From: Oscillospiraceae bacterium
Lineage (GTDB): Bacteria > Bacillota > Clostridia > Oscillospirales > Ruminococcaceae
Length of the DNA: 5,287 nucleotides
Direction of reading: 5' to 3'
NCBI GenBank assembly: GCA_900752625.1
Contig: CAADWC010000001.1
Location: forward strand, 1-5,287
Below the pieces are notes generated by a model. It saw only the letters and a list, made by a program, of their open reading frames with translations, made no database searches and was not told the DNA's origin. Position numbers and translations under genes: made by a program. Below, one piece after another: positions 1-5,127 of the stretch; position 1 is the stretch's first letter, and each line of letters starts with the position of its first letter.

Positions 1-77
1 CTTTTTTCTTTAAGGCAGAACCGTTTGTACAGAAAAATCTGTCTGAGCTTTTTGCGTACGATTATTGTGTGGTATAA
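1..77 (+). CDS. C-terminal end of an unidentified upstream gene (partial)
   Basis: The reading frame beginning at base 3 is open from the window edge to a TAA at 75-77. It encodes about 24 residues ending in ELFAYDYCVV. The mix of charged and hydrophobic residues looks like the tail of a real protein, while the two other forward frames look poorer: one stops at once and the other is rich in Cys, Leu and Arg. I do not recognise the family from so short a piece. The frame is followed directly by an inverted repeat and then by the promoter of the cardiolipin synthase gene, which fits the end of a transcription unit. Chance openness over 25 codons is quite possible. Confidence 0.35.
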   Translation, partial: FFFKAEPFVQKNLSELFAYDYCVV

Positions 78-109
78 CCTCAAAAATTGTATTCGGGGTT
101 GTTTTTGAG
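76..109. terminator. Weak terminator-like inverted repeat upstream of cls
   Basis: Two alternative pairings are visible. AACCTC (76-81) can pair with GGGGTT (95-100), including one G-U pair, and is followed by G and five T. CTCAAAAA (79-86) is also a perfect inverted repeat of TTTTTGAG (102-109), with a 15-base loop, and could work in either direction. It sits just after the stop of the partial upstream frame and overlaps the -35 region of the cls promoter. The stems are short or AT-rich and the loops long, so termination strength is doubtful. Confidence 0.35.
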
Positions 110-126
110 AAAATTTATGATATAAT
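99..126 (+). promoter_or_regulatory. Probable sigma-A promoter of cls (extended -10)
   Basis: The -10 hexamer TATAAT (121-126) is a perfect consensus and is preceded by TGA (118-120), which makes an extended -10 element (TGn). The -35 is a weaker TTGTTT at 99-104 with a 16-base spacer. Transcription would start near 133 and give a leader of about 65 bases before the ATG at 199. No other gene start lies between. Confidence 0.6.
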
Positions 127-198
127 AATTTATAGGCGTTATCGTGCAGTTTATGTGCGGTATTTATCATATATGGGTATGCGGGATGGAAAAATAAG

Positions 199-1728
199 AT
201 GAGATATATAAAAGCGTTTTTTAATAAGGTTTTCATAACGGCGCTGCTGATTTTGATTCAGGCGGGCTGGTTTGTGCTGTTTTTTATGAAGCTTACAGAA
301 TACTCGCATTGGACAAGAGCTTTTTTTGCGACGCTCAGCTTAGTTATAGCAGTCAGAATCATAGGAAAGGACGAAAATTCGGAATACAAAATATCCTGGA
401 TCGTGCTTATAACTATTCTTCCACTGTTCGGAGGGCTGCTTTATCTGTGCTTCGGGAATAAAAAGCCGTCTAAAAATATGCGGAAAAAGCTGGATATGAC
501 GCATAACGAATATCTTTCTCAGTATGCTCAGGACGAGAAGATAATGAACGATATCAAAAAGGATAACCTGAGGATCGGAGAAATAAGCGGTTATCTTCAA
601 AAATACAGCGGCTTTCCCTTATATGTCAACACGAAAACCAAGTATTACCGCATAGGCGAGGAGATGTTCGAGGATATGCTTGCCGAGCTTGAAAAGGCAG
701 AGCACTTTATATTTCTCGAGTATTTCATAATCGACGACGGACTGATGTGGGAAAAAACTCTGGAGATTTTGAAGAGGAAAGTAAAACAGGGAGTTGATGT
801 ACGGCTTATGTACGATGACTTCGGTTCGCTTTTTCTTCTTCCCAAGGATTTTGTAAAGCAGATGGAGTCGGTTGGAATAAAGTGTATGGCGTTTAATCCG
901 CTGGTACCGTTTATTTCCGCTGTAATGAACAACCGCGATCATAGAAAAATACTTGTAATAGACGGACATACAGGCTTTACCGGAGGAATAAATCTGGCGG
1001 ACGAATATATCAACCGGATTCATCCTCACGGACATTGGAAGGATACAGGAATAATGCTGAAGGGCGAAGCTGTGTGGAGTTTTACGCTTATGTTCCTTGA
1101 AATGTGGAACAGCTTCAGACATGAGGATATATGCTTTGACGATTACAAACCGCATAGATGGCATAAGGAGCCTTTTGAAACAGACGGCTTTGTTCAGCCT
1201 TTCTGCGATACGCCTCTGGACGACGAGAACGTAGGCGAGAATGTATATATCGAAATGCTCAATCAGGCCGAGGATTATGTTTATATTTTTACCCCGTATC
1301 TTATTCCCGACAATGAGATGAAAACGGCAATGTGCCTTGCGGCAAAACGCGGTGTGGACGTCAGACTTGTTACTCCAAAGATCGCTGACAAGAAAATGGT
1401 ACACAGACTTACCAGGTCTTATTATAGACCTCTTCTTAAATCCGGAGTAAGGATTTATGAGTATACACCCGGTTTTATTCATGCCAAAAGCTGTGTGTGC
1501 GACGATATTGCAGGAGTTGTAGGAACTATAAATATGGATTTCCGCAGTCTGTACCTGCATTTTGAATGTGCGGCGTTTTTTTATAAATCGTCTGCCGTGA
1601 TGCAGCTGAAAAAGGATTCATTGGATACTATAGCTCGCAGCGAGGAGATATCGGAGGATTTTTGCTCAAAGGGATTTTTTTCTACGCTCCTGGATTCCTT
1701 GCTCAGGCTTATCGCACCGCTGTTTTAG
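199..1728 (+). CDS. cls: Cardiolipin synthase (two-HKD phospholipase D family)
   Basis: This is a membrane enzyme that condenses two phosphatidylglycerol molecules to cardiolipin and glycerol. The 509-residue product has the standard layout and roughly the usual length for bacterial Cls (about 480-510). Two to three hydrophobic segments lie in the first 90 residues (about 10-30, 40-55 and 65-85). Two phospholipase D catalytic motifs follow: HRKILVID (H248, K250, D255, followed by GFTGGIN) and HAKSCVCD (H428, K430, D435, followed by GTINMDFRS). All HxKx4D residues are present, so the enzyme should be active. The C-terminus ends in a hydrophobic stretch (LLDSLLRLIAPLF). The ATG at 199 is preceded by a modest GGATGG (184-189) with 9-base spacing. 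An upstream ATG at 186 is out of frame and stops after three codons. The gene appears monocistronic with its own promoter. Family assignment is firm; lipid specificity is inferred from overall resemblance. Confidence 0.95.
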   Translation: MRYIKAFFNKVFITALLILIQAGWFVLFFMKLTEYSHWTRAFFATLSLVIAVRIIGKDENSEYKISWIVLITILPLFGGLLYLCFGNKKPSKNMRKKLDMTHNEYLSQYAQDEKIMNDIKKDNLRIGEISGYLQKYSGFPLYVNTKTKYYRIGEEMFEDMLAELEKAEHFIFLEYFIIDDGLMWEKTLEILKRKVKQGVDVRLMYDDFGSLFLLPKDFVKQMESVGIKCMAFNPLVPFISAVMNNRDHRKILVIDGHTGFTGGINLADEYINRIHPHGHWKDTGIMLKGEAVWSFTLMFLEMWNSFRHEDICFDDYKPHRWHKEPFETDGFVQPFCDTPLDDENVGENVYIEMLNQAEDYVYIFTPYLIPDNEMKTAMCLAAKRGVDVRLVTPKIADKKMVHRLTRSYYRPLLKSGVRIYEYTPGFIHAKSCVCDDIAGVVGTINMDFRSLYLHFECAAFFYKSSAVMQLKKDSLDTIARSEEISEDFCSKGFFSTLLDSLLRLIAPLF

Positions 1729-1893
1729 TACGGTCAATGCTGCACAATGTTTGTTCGGTGAAACTATAAGAAAATGTATTCGCAAGCGTATACGCACATC
1801 TTTTCGGTAAAATTATGCTTGAAAATCCGCGCATATGTCCTGTGAAAACAGGTTCTGAATACCGATGATAATTAATTTATAAGGATAATGAAA
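1729..1893. other. Intergenic spacer between cls and the alarmone synthetase
   Basis: No gene is supported here. The spacer holds a perfect 10-base palindrome GCGTATACGC (1786-1795) followed shortly by TTTT, and a small hairpin with a GNRA-type loop at 1839-1852. I could not find a convincing terminator for cls or a good -35/-10 pair for the downstream gene. TATAAG at 1765-1770 is the nearest -10 look-alike and lacks a proper -35. The downstream gene may therefore be read through from cls, or use a promoter too weak to recognise by eye. Confidence 0.5.
1839..1852 (+). other. Small GNRA-capped hairpin in the leader of the alarmone synthetase gene
   Basis: CCTGT (1839-1843) and ACAGG (1848-1852) form a perfect 5-bp stem closed by a GAAA tetraloop, a very stable loop in RNA. 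It lies about 30 bases before the ribosome binding site. No U-run follows, so it is not a terminator. It could be a 5' mRNA stabiliser or simply chance. Confidence 0.3.
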
Positions 1894-1896
1894 ATG
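1881..1896 (+). promoter_or_regulatory. Ribosome binding site that decides the alarmone synthetase start
   Basis: AAGGA at 1881-1885 is the only Shine-Dalgarno sequence nearby. Spacing is 8 bases to the second ATG (1894), which is ideal, and 2 bases to the first ATG (1888), which is too close. The start at 1894 removes two residues (Met-Lys) relative to the longest frame. Confidence 0.6.
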
Positions 1897-2589
1897 GATA
1901 CTGTAGATTACAGCACACAAGAATACGAAGCGTATACCGACTCTTCTTTTGAAATAGATATACGATGCTATATGAATCAGATGCAGATTTACAAAGCAGG
2001 TATAAAAGAGATACGCACGAAGCTGGAAATTCTGGACGAGGAATTTCAGACGAAGTTTTCCTATAATCCGATTCACCATATTGAGTCGCGGCTGAAATCC
2101 TTTAAAAGCATAGCCTCCAAGGCAAAAGAAAAAGGAATTTCGCTTACGATCGAAAATATAAGGAATAATATAACCGATATTGCCGGAATAAGAGTAATCT
2201 GTAATTATATAGACGATATTTACAGAGTGGAGGAGCTTCTGCTGAAGCAGAGCGACGTAACGCTGCTGAGAAGACGGGATTACATAAAGAAGCCTAAAGC
2301 GTCGGGATATCAGAGCCTGCATCTTCTGGTGGAAATCCCTGTGTTTCTTTCAACTGGCGGTGTTCCTGTTCCGGTTGAGATACAGATAAGAACAATAGCT
2401 ATGGATTTTTGGGCTAGTCTTGAGCATAAGCTGAAATACAAGTCGGATAACGAGGTGGACGAGGATCTCAGATACCGTCTTAAGATATGTGCCGTAGCGA
2501 TCCAGGAGCTGGATAACGAAATGCAGGAGATCAATAACTGCATACGCAGCCGGCGCGGATCTGATGCGGACAATTTCAGCAGAGCTTAG
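1894..2589 (+). CDS. Small alarmone (p)ppGpp synthetase, RelP/YwaC-like
   Basis: This is a stand-alone cytoplasmic GTP pyrophosphokinase. It transfers pyrophosphate from ATP to GTP or GDP to make ppGpp-type alarmones, which slow growth under stress. The 231-residue product has only the RelA/SpoT synthetase fold, with no HD hydrolase, TGS or ACT domain, which is the length and architecture of Firmicute small synthetases. Visible motifs are NPIHHIESRLK (from residue 58), DIAGIRV (95-101, with the metal-binding Asp95), GYQSLH (138-143, with the guanine-stacking Tyr139), VEIQIRT (161-167, catalytic Glu162) and MDFWASLEHKLKYK (170-183). From memory, the NPI-H-SR-KSF and KDYI-KP-GY blocks match RelP (YwaC) better than RelQ (YjbM). 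Two in-frame ATGs occur. AAGGA (1881-1885) lies 8 bases before the ATG at 1894 but only 2 bases before the ATG at 1888, so I chose 1894. Family certain; subgroup less so. Confidence 0.92.
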   Translation: MDTVDYSTQEYEAYTDSSFEIDIRCYMNQMQIYKAGIKEIRTKLEILDEEFQTKFSYNPIHHIESRLKSFKSIASKAKEKGISLTIENIRNNITDIAGIRVICNYIDDIYRVEELLLKQSDVTLLRRRDYIKKPKASGYQSLHLLVEIPVFLSTGGVPVPVEIQIRTIAMDFWASLEHKLKYKSDNEVDEDLRYRLKICAVAIQELDNEMQEINNCIRSRRGSDADNFSRA

Positions 2590-2628
2590 CGGCTTTTTAA
2601 AAGAAAGATATTCAGGCTGCTGTTTTTT
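2577..2628 (+). terminator. Candidate terminator at the end of the alarmone synthetase gene
   Basis: CAGCAG (2577-2582), within the last codons, is a perfect complement of CTGCTG (2617-2622), which runs straight into six T (2623-2628). The T-run directly after the stem is typical of an intrinsic terminator, but the 34-base loop is long. That loop contains the stop codon and a possible small AT-rich hairpin (CTTT 2593-2596 with AAAG 2604-2607). It is the best terminator candidate in the 2590-2690 interval. Confidence 0.35.
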
Positions 2629-2688
2629 ACGAAAATGACATATGAAAAACTGTTTATTTGTTGAAAATATCGAAAATTCCATGAGTTG

Positions 2689-2718
2689 TTGACAATCCTT
2701 TTGTAAATAGTGTATAAT
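2689..2718 (+). promoter_or_regulatory. Consensus sigma-A promoter of the MoxR ATPase gene
   Basis: TTGACA (2689-2694) and TATAAT (2713-2718) are both perfect hexamers with an 18-base spacer. The surroundings are AT-rich. Transcription should start near 2725. This predicts an independent transcript for the ATPase with a 5' leader of about 115 bases. Confidence 0.85.
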
Positions 2719-2736
2719 TTAATTTGTAAAGTTGTG

Positions 2737-2797
2737 CTGAGCGTTTTTGTCCGGAAGCAATTATGCAATAAGTATTCTTTAGCATAGACGCTTGCGG
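2737..2797 (+). other. Potentially structured 5' leader of the MoxR ATPase gene
   Basis: The transcript between the promoter and the ribosome site is long, and several segments can pair. GAGCGT (2739-2744) can pair with ACGCTT (2788-2793), ending in one G-U pair, and encloses TATGC (2762-2766) with GCATA (2782-2786). An alternative outer helix is GCAA (2757-2760) with TTGC (2792-2795). I do not recognise a known riboswitch or protein-binding leader, and no U-rich terminator follows. Pairing by eye is weak evidence without a comparison across species. Confidence 0.3.
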
Positions 2798-2827
2798 AAT
2801 CTCGCCGTGCCCATTAAAGAATATGAC

Positions 2828-2843
2828 GGAGGTATATATTATG
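2828..2843 (+). promoter_or_regulatory. Ribosome binding site that decides the MoxR ATPase start
   Basis: GGAGG at 2828-2832 stands 8 bases before the ATG at 2841. The in-frame ATG at 2823 lies upstream of this site and has no Shine-Dalgarno of its own, so the six extra residues it would add (MTEVYI) are probably not made. Confidence 0.85.
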
Positions 2844-4349
2844 AATATAAAAGAGGCGAAGCAGCAGATACAGAATGCTATTACTGCTTATCTTATGAAA
2901 GATGAATTCGGCGAATACCGGATCCCGGTTGAAAGACAGCGACCTGTGCTTCTTATGGGGGCGCCCGGTATAGGAAAAACCGCTATTATGGAGCAGATAG
3001 CTCAGGAAACCGGAATAAGCCTTGTGGCATATTCGATGACTCACCATACCCGCGAATCTGCGCTGGGTCTGCCTCAGATCGTACATAGGAATTATACCGG
3101 CGTTGATTTTCAGATCTCAGAGTATACGATGAGCGAGATAGTTGCCTCGCTTTATGATACCATAGAGGCAACCGGAATAAAAGAGGGGATCTTGTTTCTC
3201 GACGAGATCAACTGCGTAGCTGAATCGCTTGCTCCCGCTATGCTCCAGTTCCTTCAGTACAAGACGTTCGGCAAGCATCAGATCCCTGCAGGCTGGGTTG
3301 TCTGCACTGCGGGAAATCCTCCGGAATATAATAAGTCGGTAAACGATTTCGACGTCGTTACTCTCGACCGTCTGAAAAGAGTAGAGGTTGAGCCTGACTT
3401 TAAAATATGGAAGGATTATGCTTATAAACAGCATATCCACACGGCTATAGTTTGTTATCTTGAAAGCCACGAGGAGGATTTTTACCATGTAGGCAGTGCA
3501 GTATCGGGAGAGATAGTAAGCTTCGTTACTGCCAGAGGATGGGAAGACCTTTCGGAGATGATCCTTTTGTATGAGGAGGGCGGAATCGAGGTTGACAGCA
3601 CCCTTGTGGCACAGTACATACAGGACGATGATATTACAGAACGCTTTATGCAGTATTACACGCTCTATGTAGAGTACTACAATAAATATATGGTTGATGA
3701 TATCCTTGAGGGAAACGTTACCGAAGATATAATAAACGCTGCTCACGACGCTCAGGGAGCCGAAAAGCGTCTGCTGTTCGGAATGATTATAGAAAGCGTT
3801 TCAAGAAGCATGAAGGAAAGTCTTGAAATGGAGAAAATGCTTAAAGAGCTTCAGCCTATTCTTCAGGATACTATAATGAAGCTGAATGCTAATTTCTCAA
3901 ACCGTGAAATACTCAGCCATCACATAATGAACGAGCAGTCGAAGCTTCAGAAGCTGACCAGAGCGAAGGTTATTTCTCCGGCAAACAAGCGAGTAATGCA
4001 CTGGATAATTTACAGCCTTGGAATATATATGGACAAGACTACAAAGTGCAGAGACAATATGAGAGCGGTTCAGACCGTTATTCAGGAATTTACGGCAACT
4101 ATGAACAAAATGAAAGCAGTAACGGACGGGGCTATAAAGAAAATGCAGAATGCTTTTACCTTTGTAGAGGCGGTTTACGATAACGGCAGGGAGATGGTTA
4201 TGCTTTACAACGAACTGAAGCAAAGCTATCATTCGAGAGTATTTATGAAGAAATACGGCTTCAAGGATTACTGCGGTGGCTCTGTAAGCGGCGCCGATTA
4301 CAGCCAGATAGAAAAGCTTGCGCTTAATCCCAATCCTCCGCAAATGTAA
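2841..4349 (+). CDS. MoxR-like AAA+ ATPase with long helical C-terminal extension
   Basis: This is an AAA+ ATPase of the MoxR type. Such proteins are generally thought to act as chaperones that remodel or load cofactors into partner proteins, often VWA-domain proteins. The 502-residue product shows Walker A GAPGIGKT (40-47), Walker B LFLDE (118-122), a sensor 1 region CTAGNPPEYN (155-164), LDRLKR (175-180) with probable arginine-finger residues, and a likely sensor 2 ARGWEDLS (231-238). The AAA core ends near residue 270. About 230 residues follow with no motif I recognise; they are charged and helix-rich, with coiled-coil character around 320-375 and 400-460. MoxR proteins are more often 300-350 residues. 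The start at 2841 has GGAGG (2828-2832) with 8-base spacing. A longer frame from 2823 would place that site inside the gene. The next gene is infC, so no VWA partner is adjacent downstream. The substrate is unknown. Confidence 0.88.
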   Translation: MNIKEAKQQIQNAITAYLMKDEFGEYRIPVERQRPVLLMGAPGIGKTAIMEQIAQETGISLVAYSMTHHTRESALGLPQIVHRNYTGVDFQISEYTMSEIVASLYDTIEATGIKEGILFLDEINCVAESLAPAMLQFLQYKTFGKHQIPAGWVVCTAGNPPEYNKSVNDFDVVTLDRLKRVEVEPDFKIWKDYAYKQHIHTAIVCYLESHEEDFYHVGSAVSGEIVSFVTARGWEDLSEMILLYEEGGIEVDSTLVAQYIQDDDITERFMQYYTLYVEYYNKYMVDDILEGNVTEDIINAAHDAQGAEKRLLFGMIIESVSRSMKESLEMEKMLKELQPILQDTIMKLNANFSNREILSHHIMNEQSKLQKLTRAKVISPANKRVMHWIIYSLGIYMDKTTKCRDNMRAVQTVIQEFTATMNKMKAVTDGAIKKMQNAFTFVEAVYDNGREMVMLYNELKQSYHSRVFMKKYGFKDYCGGSVSGADYSQIEKLALNPNPPQM

Positions 4350-4396
4350 GTGTCAGGGGCGGGAAACAGAAAAAATAAAAAATCTGAAAAAAACAC

Positions 4397-4425
4397 TTGA
4401 CAAAGCTGAAAAAGTGGTGTATACT
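4397..4425 (+). promoter_or_regulatory. Sigma-A promoter of the infC-rpmI operon
   Basis: TTGACA (4397-4402) is a perfect -35, and TATACT (4420-4425) is a one-mismatch -10, with the ideal 17-base spacer. Transcription should start near 4432, leaving a leader of about 150 bases before infC. It begins only 47 bases after the stop of the ATPase gene, with no clear terminator between them. Confidence 0.88.
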
Positions 4426-4491
4426 ATATTGGAAACAAAGCAGAACCTGATCCGTTCTCACCTCAAGCGTCTGTTAAGTGAAGAGGTCAAC

Positions 4492-4512
4492 ATGATTTTT
4501 GCGTTTACGTAA
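4492..4512 (+). CDS. Possible six-residue leader ORF before the infC attenuator
   Basis: ATG at 4492 opens a frame MIFAFT ending at TAA (4510-4512), nine bases before the terminator hairpin begins. AGAGG (4482-4486) lies 5 bases upstream and could serve as a ribosome site, though GAGG is also predicted to pair with ACCTC in the leader fold. Placement before an attenuator is what a leader peptide would need, but there is no run of a regulatory codon. It may well be chance. Confidence 0.2.
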   Translation: MIFAFT

Positions 4513-4520
4513 CAGTTATG

Positions 4521-4550
4521 CGGGTACGGATTATTTCTGTGCCCGTTTTT
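4521..4550 (+). terminator. Intrinsic terminator (attenuator) in the infC leader
   Basis: CGGGTACGGA (4521-4530) pairs with TCTGTGCCCG (4536-4545) to give a 10-bp stem with two G-U pairs, a 5-base TTATT loop and an immediate run of five T (4546-4550) in a T-rich tract. It lies upstream of the infC ribosome site and downstream of the infC promoter, so it acts on the infC transcript itself. It could also stop transcripts reading through from the ATPase gene. Confidence 0.85.
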
Positions 4551-4567
4551 ATGTTTTATTTTATTTT

Positions 4568-4584
4568 GGAGGTGCTGTGTCATT
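4568..4584 (+). promoter_or_regulatory. Ribosome binding site and ATT start codon of infC
   Basis: GGAGG (4568-4572) is followed after 9 bases by ATT (4582-4584), in frame with the IF3 coding sequence. No ATG, GTG or TTG occurs in frame between the stop at 4510-4512 and this position. AUU starts are a known feature of infC in Escherichia coli and some bacilli, where IF3 itself discriminates against the unusual codon and so limits its own synthesis. Confidence 0.85.
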
Positions 4585-5103
4585 AGCAACAACAAAGAAC
4601 ATCAGATCAACGAAGAGATCCGTGACAAAGAGCTGCGCGTGATCGATGTTGACGGTGCCCAGCTGGGTATATTATCTGCAAAGGAAGCTCTTGAAATCGC
4701 TTTCAAGAAGGATCTGGACCTTGTAAAGATCGCTCCCCAGGCTACGCCGCCCGTATGCCGTATTATGGACTACGGAAAATTCTGTTTTGAGAAGTCAAAG
4801 CGTGAAAAGGAAGCAAAAAAGAATCAGAAAGTTATCGATATAAAGGAAGTAAGAATGTCCTCGACTATTGATACTCATGACTTCAATACAAAGGTCAATC
4901 AGGCAATCAAGTTTTTAAAGGGCGGCGACAAGCTGAAGGTGTCGGTTCGTTTCAGAAAAAGAACCGTTGCTCATCCTCAGTTCGGCGAAGAACTGCTTAA
5001 TAAATTCAAGGAAGCCGTTGCAGAGGTTGGCGTTGTTGACAAGCCGTCTAAAATGGAGGGACGCAGCTTAGTTATGTTCGTTTCTCCGAAGAACAGCAAG
5101 TAA
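4582..5103 (+). CDS. infC: Translation initiation factor IF-3
   Basis: IF3 binds the 30S ribosomal subunit, prevents premature 50S joining and checks start-codon and initiator-tRNA fidelity. From the ATT start the protein is 173 residues, the normal length. The N-terminal domain begins with the typical HQINEEIRDKELRVID (residues 7-22) and includes the conserved YGKF (64-67). A lysine-rich linker (about 69-84) joins it to the C-terminal 30S-binding domain, which carries KEVRMSSTIDTHDF (88-101), the basic RFRKRT (123-128) and the GRSLVMFVSPK end. The first in-frame GTG (4639) would remove 19 residues, including the conserved start of the domain, and lacks a ribosome site. rpmI follows after 24 bases, as in the standard infC-rpmI-rplT operon. 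Expression is probably controlled by the leader attenuator and by the ATT codon. Confidence 0.97.
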   Translation: MSNNKEHQINEEIRDKELRVIDVDGAQLGILSAKEALEIAFKKDLDLVKIAPQATPPVCRIMDYGKFCFEKSKREKEAKKNQKVIDIKEVRMSSTIDTHDFNTKVNQAIKFLKGGDKLKVSVRFRKRTVAHPQFGEELLNKFKEAVAEVGVVDKPSKMEGRSLVMFVSPKNSK

Positions 5104-5127
5104 AATATTTAAGGAGGATAAATTTTT

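Larger units (their letters stand above)
4432..4581 (+). promoter_or_regulatory. infC leader with attenuator, probable L20-type ribosomal protein leader
   Basis: This untranslated leader appears to control infC-rpmI(-rplT) by transcription attenuation. TGATCCGT (4448-4455) can pair with ACGGATTA (4526-4533) over 8 bp, with one G-U pair. The downstream partner is the upper 5' strand and loop of the terminator, so the two folds exclude each other. Inside this helix, ACCTC (4460-4464) pairs with GAGGT (4483-4487), and CTGTTA (4471-4476) pairs with TAACAG (4510-4515). In Firmicutes such as Bacillus subtilis, L20 is known to bind the infC leader and favour termination, and position, length and layout here fit that class. 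The segment CCGTTCTCACCT (4452-4463) resembles my recollection of infC leaders in related bacteria. The effector is inferred. Confidence 0.65.

Noticed and set aside
30..41. CAGA/TCTG hairpin with an AAAA loop near the window start
   Set aside because: A four-base stem inside a probable coding tail with no T-run directly after it; too weak for a terminator.
138..143. YRSLH-to-YQSLH difference in the alarmone synthetase (residue positions 138-143) as a damaged active site
   Set aside because: Gln at this position is also found in active RelA-type synthetases, and the Tyr, Ser and His are kept, so it is normal variation.
619..1560. 313-codon open frame on the - strand
   Set aside because: It lies wholly inside cls on the opposite strand. 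Its translation is rich in Cys, His, Tyr and Ser without any domain, and the + strand frame has two complete catalytic motifs.
1774..1804. Palindrome GCGTATACGC and flanking ATGT/ACAT followed by TTTT as a cls terminator
   Set aside because: The paired segments have mismatches and the loop geometry is unrealistic; only the 10-base palindrome itself is clear.
3117..3746. 209-codon open frame on the - strand
   Set aside because: It is antisense to the MoxR ATPase, with no ribosome site or recognisable domain; it is a shadow of the real gene.
4370..4390. CAGA ... TCTG with A-rich loop after the ATPase gene as a terminator
   Set aside because: The stem is four base pairs and it is followed by A rather than T, so it cannot be an intrinsic terminator on the + strand.
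4318..4512. 64-codon + strand ORF between the ATPase and infC
   Set aside because: It overlaps the end of the ATPase gene, runs through the infC promoter and leader RNA, and has no ribosome site at its start. Only its last six codons (from 4492) have a plausible site and are listed separately.
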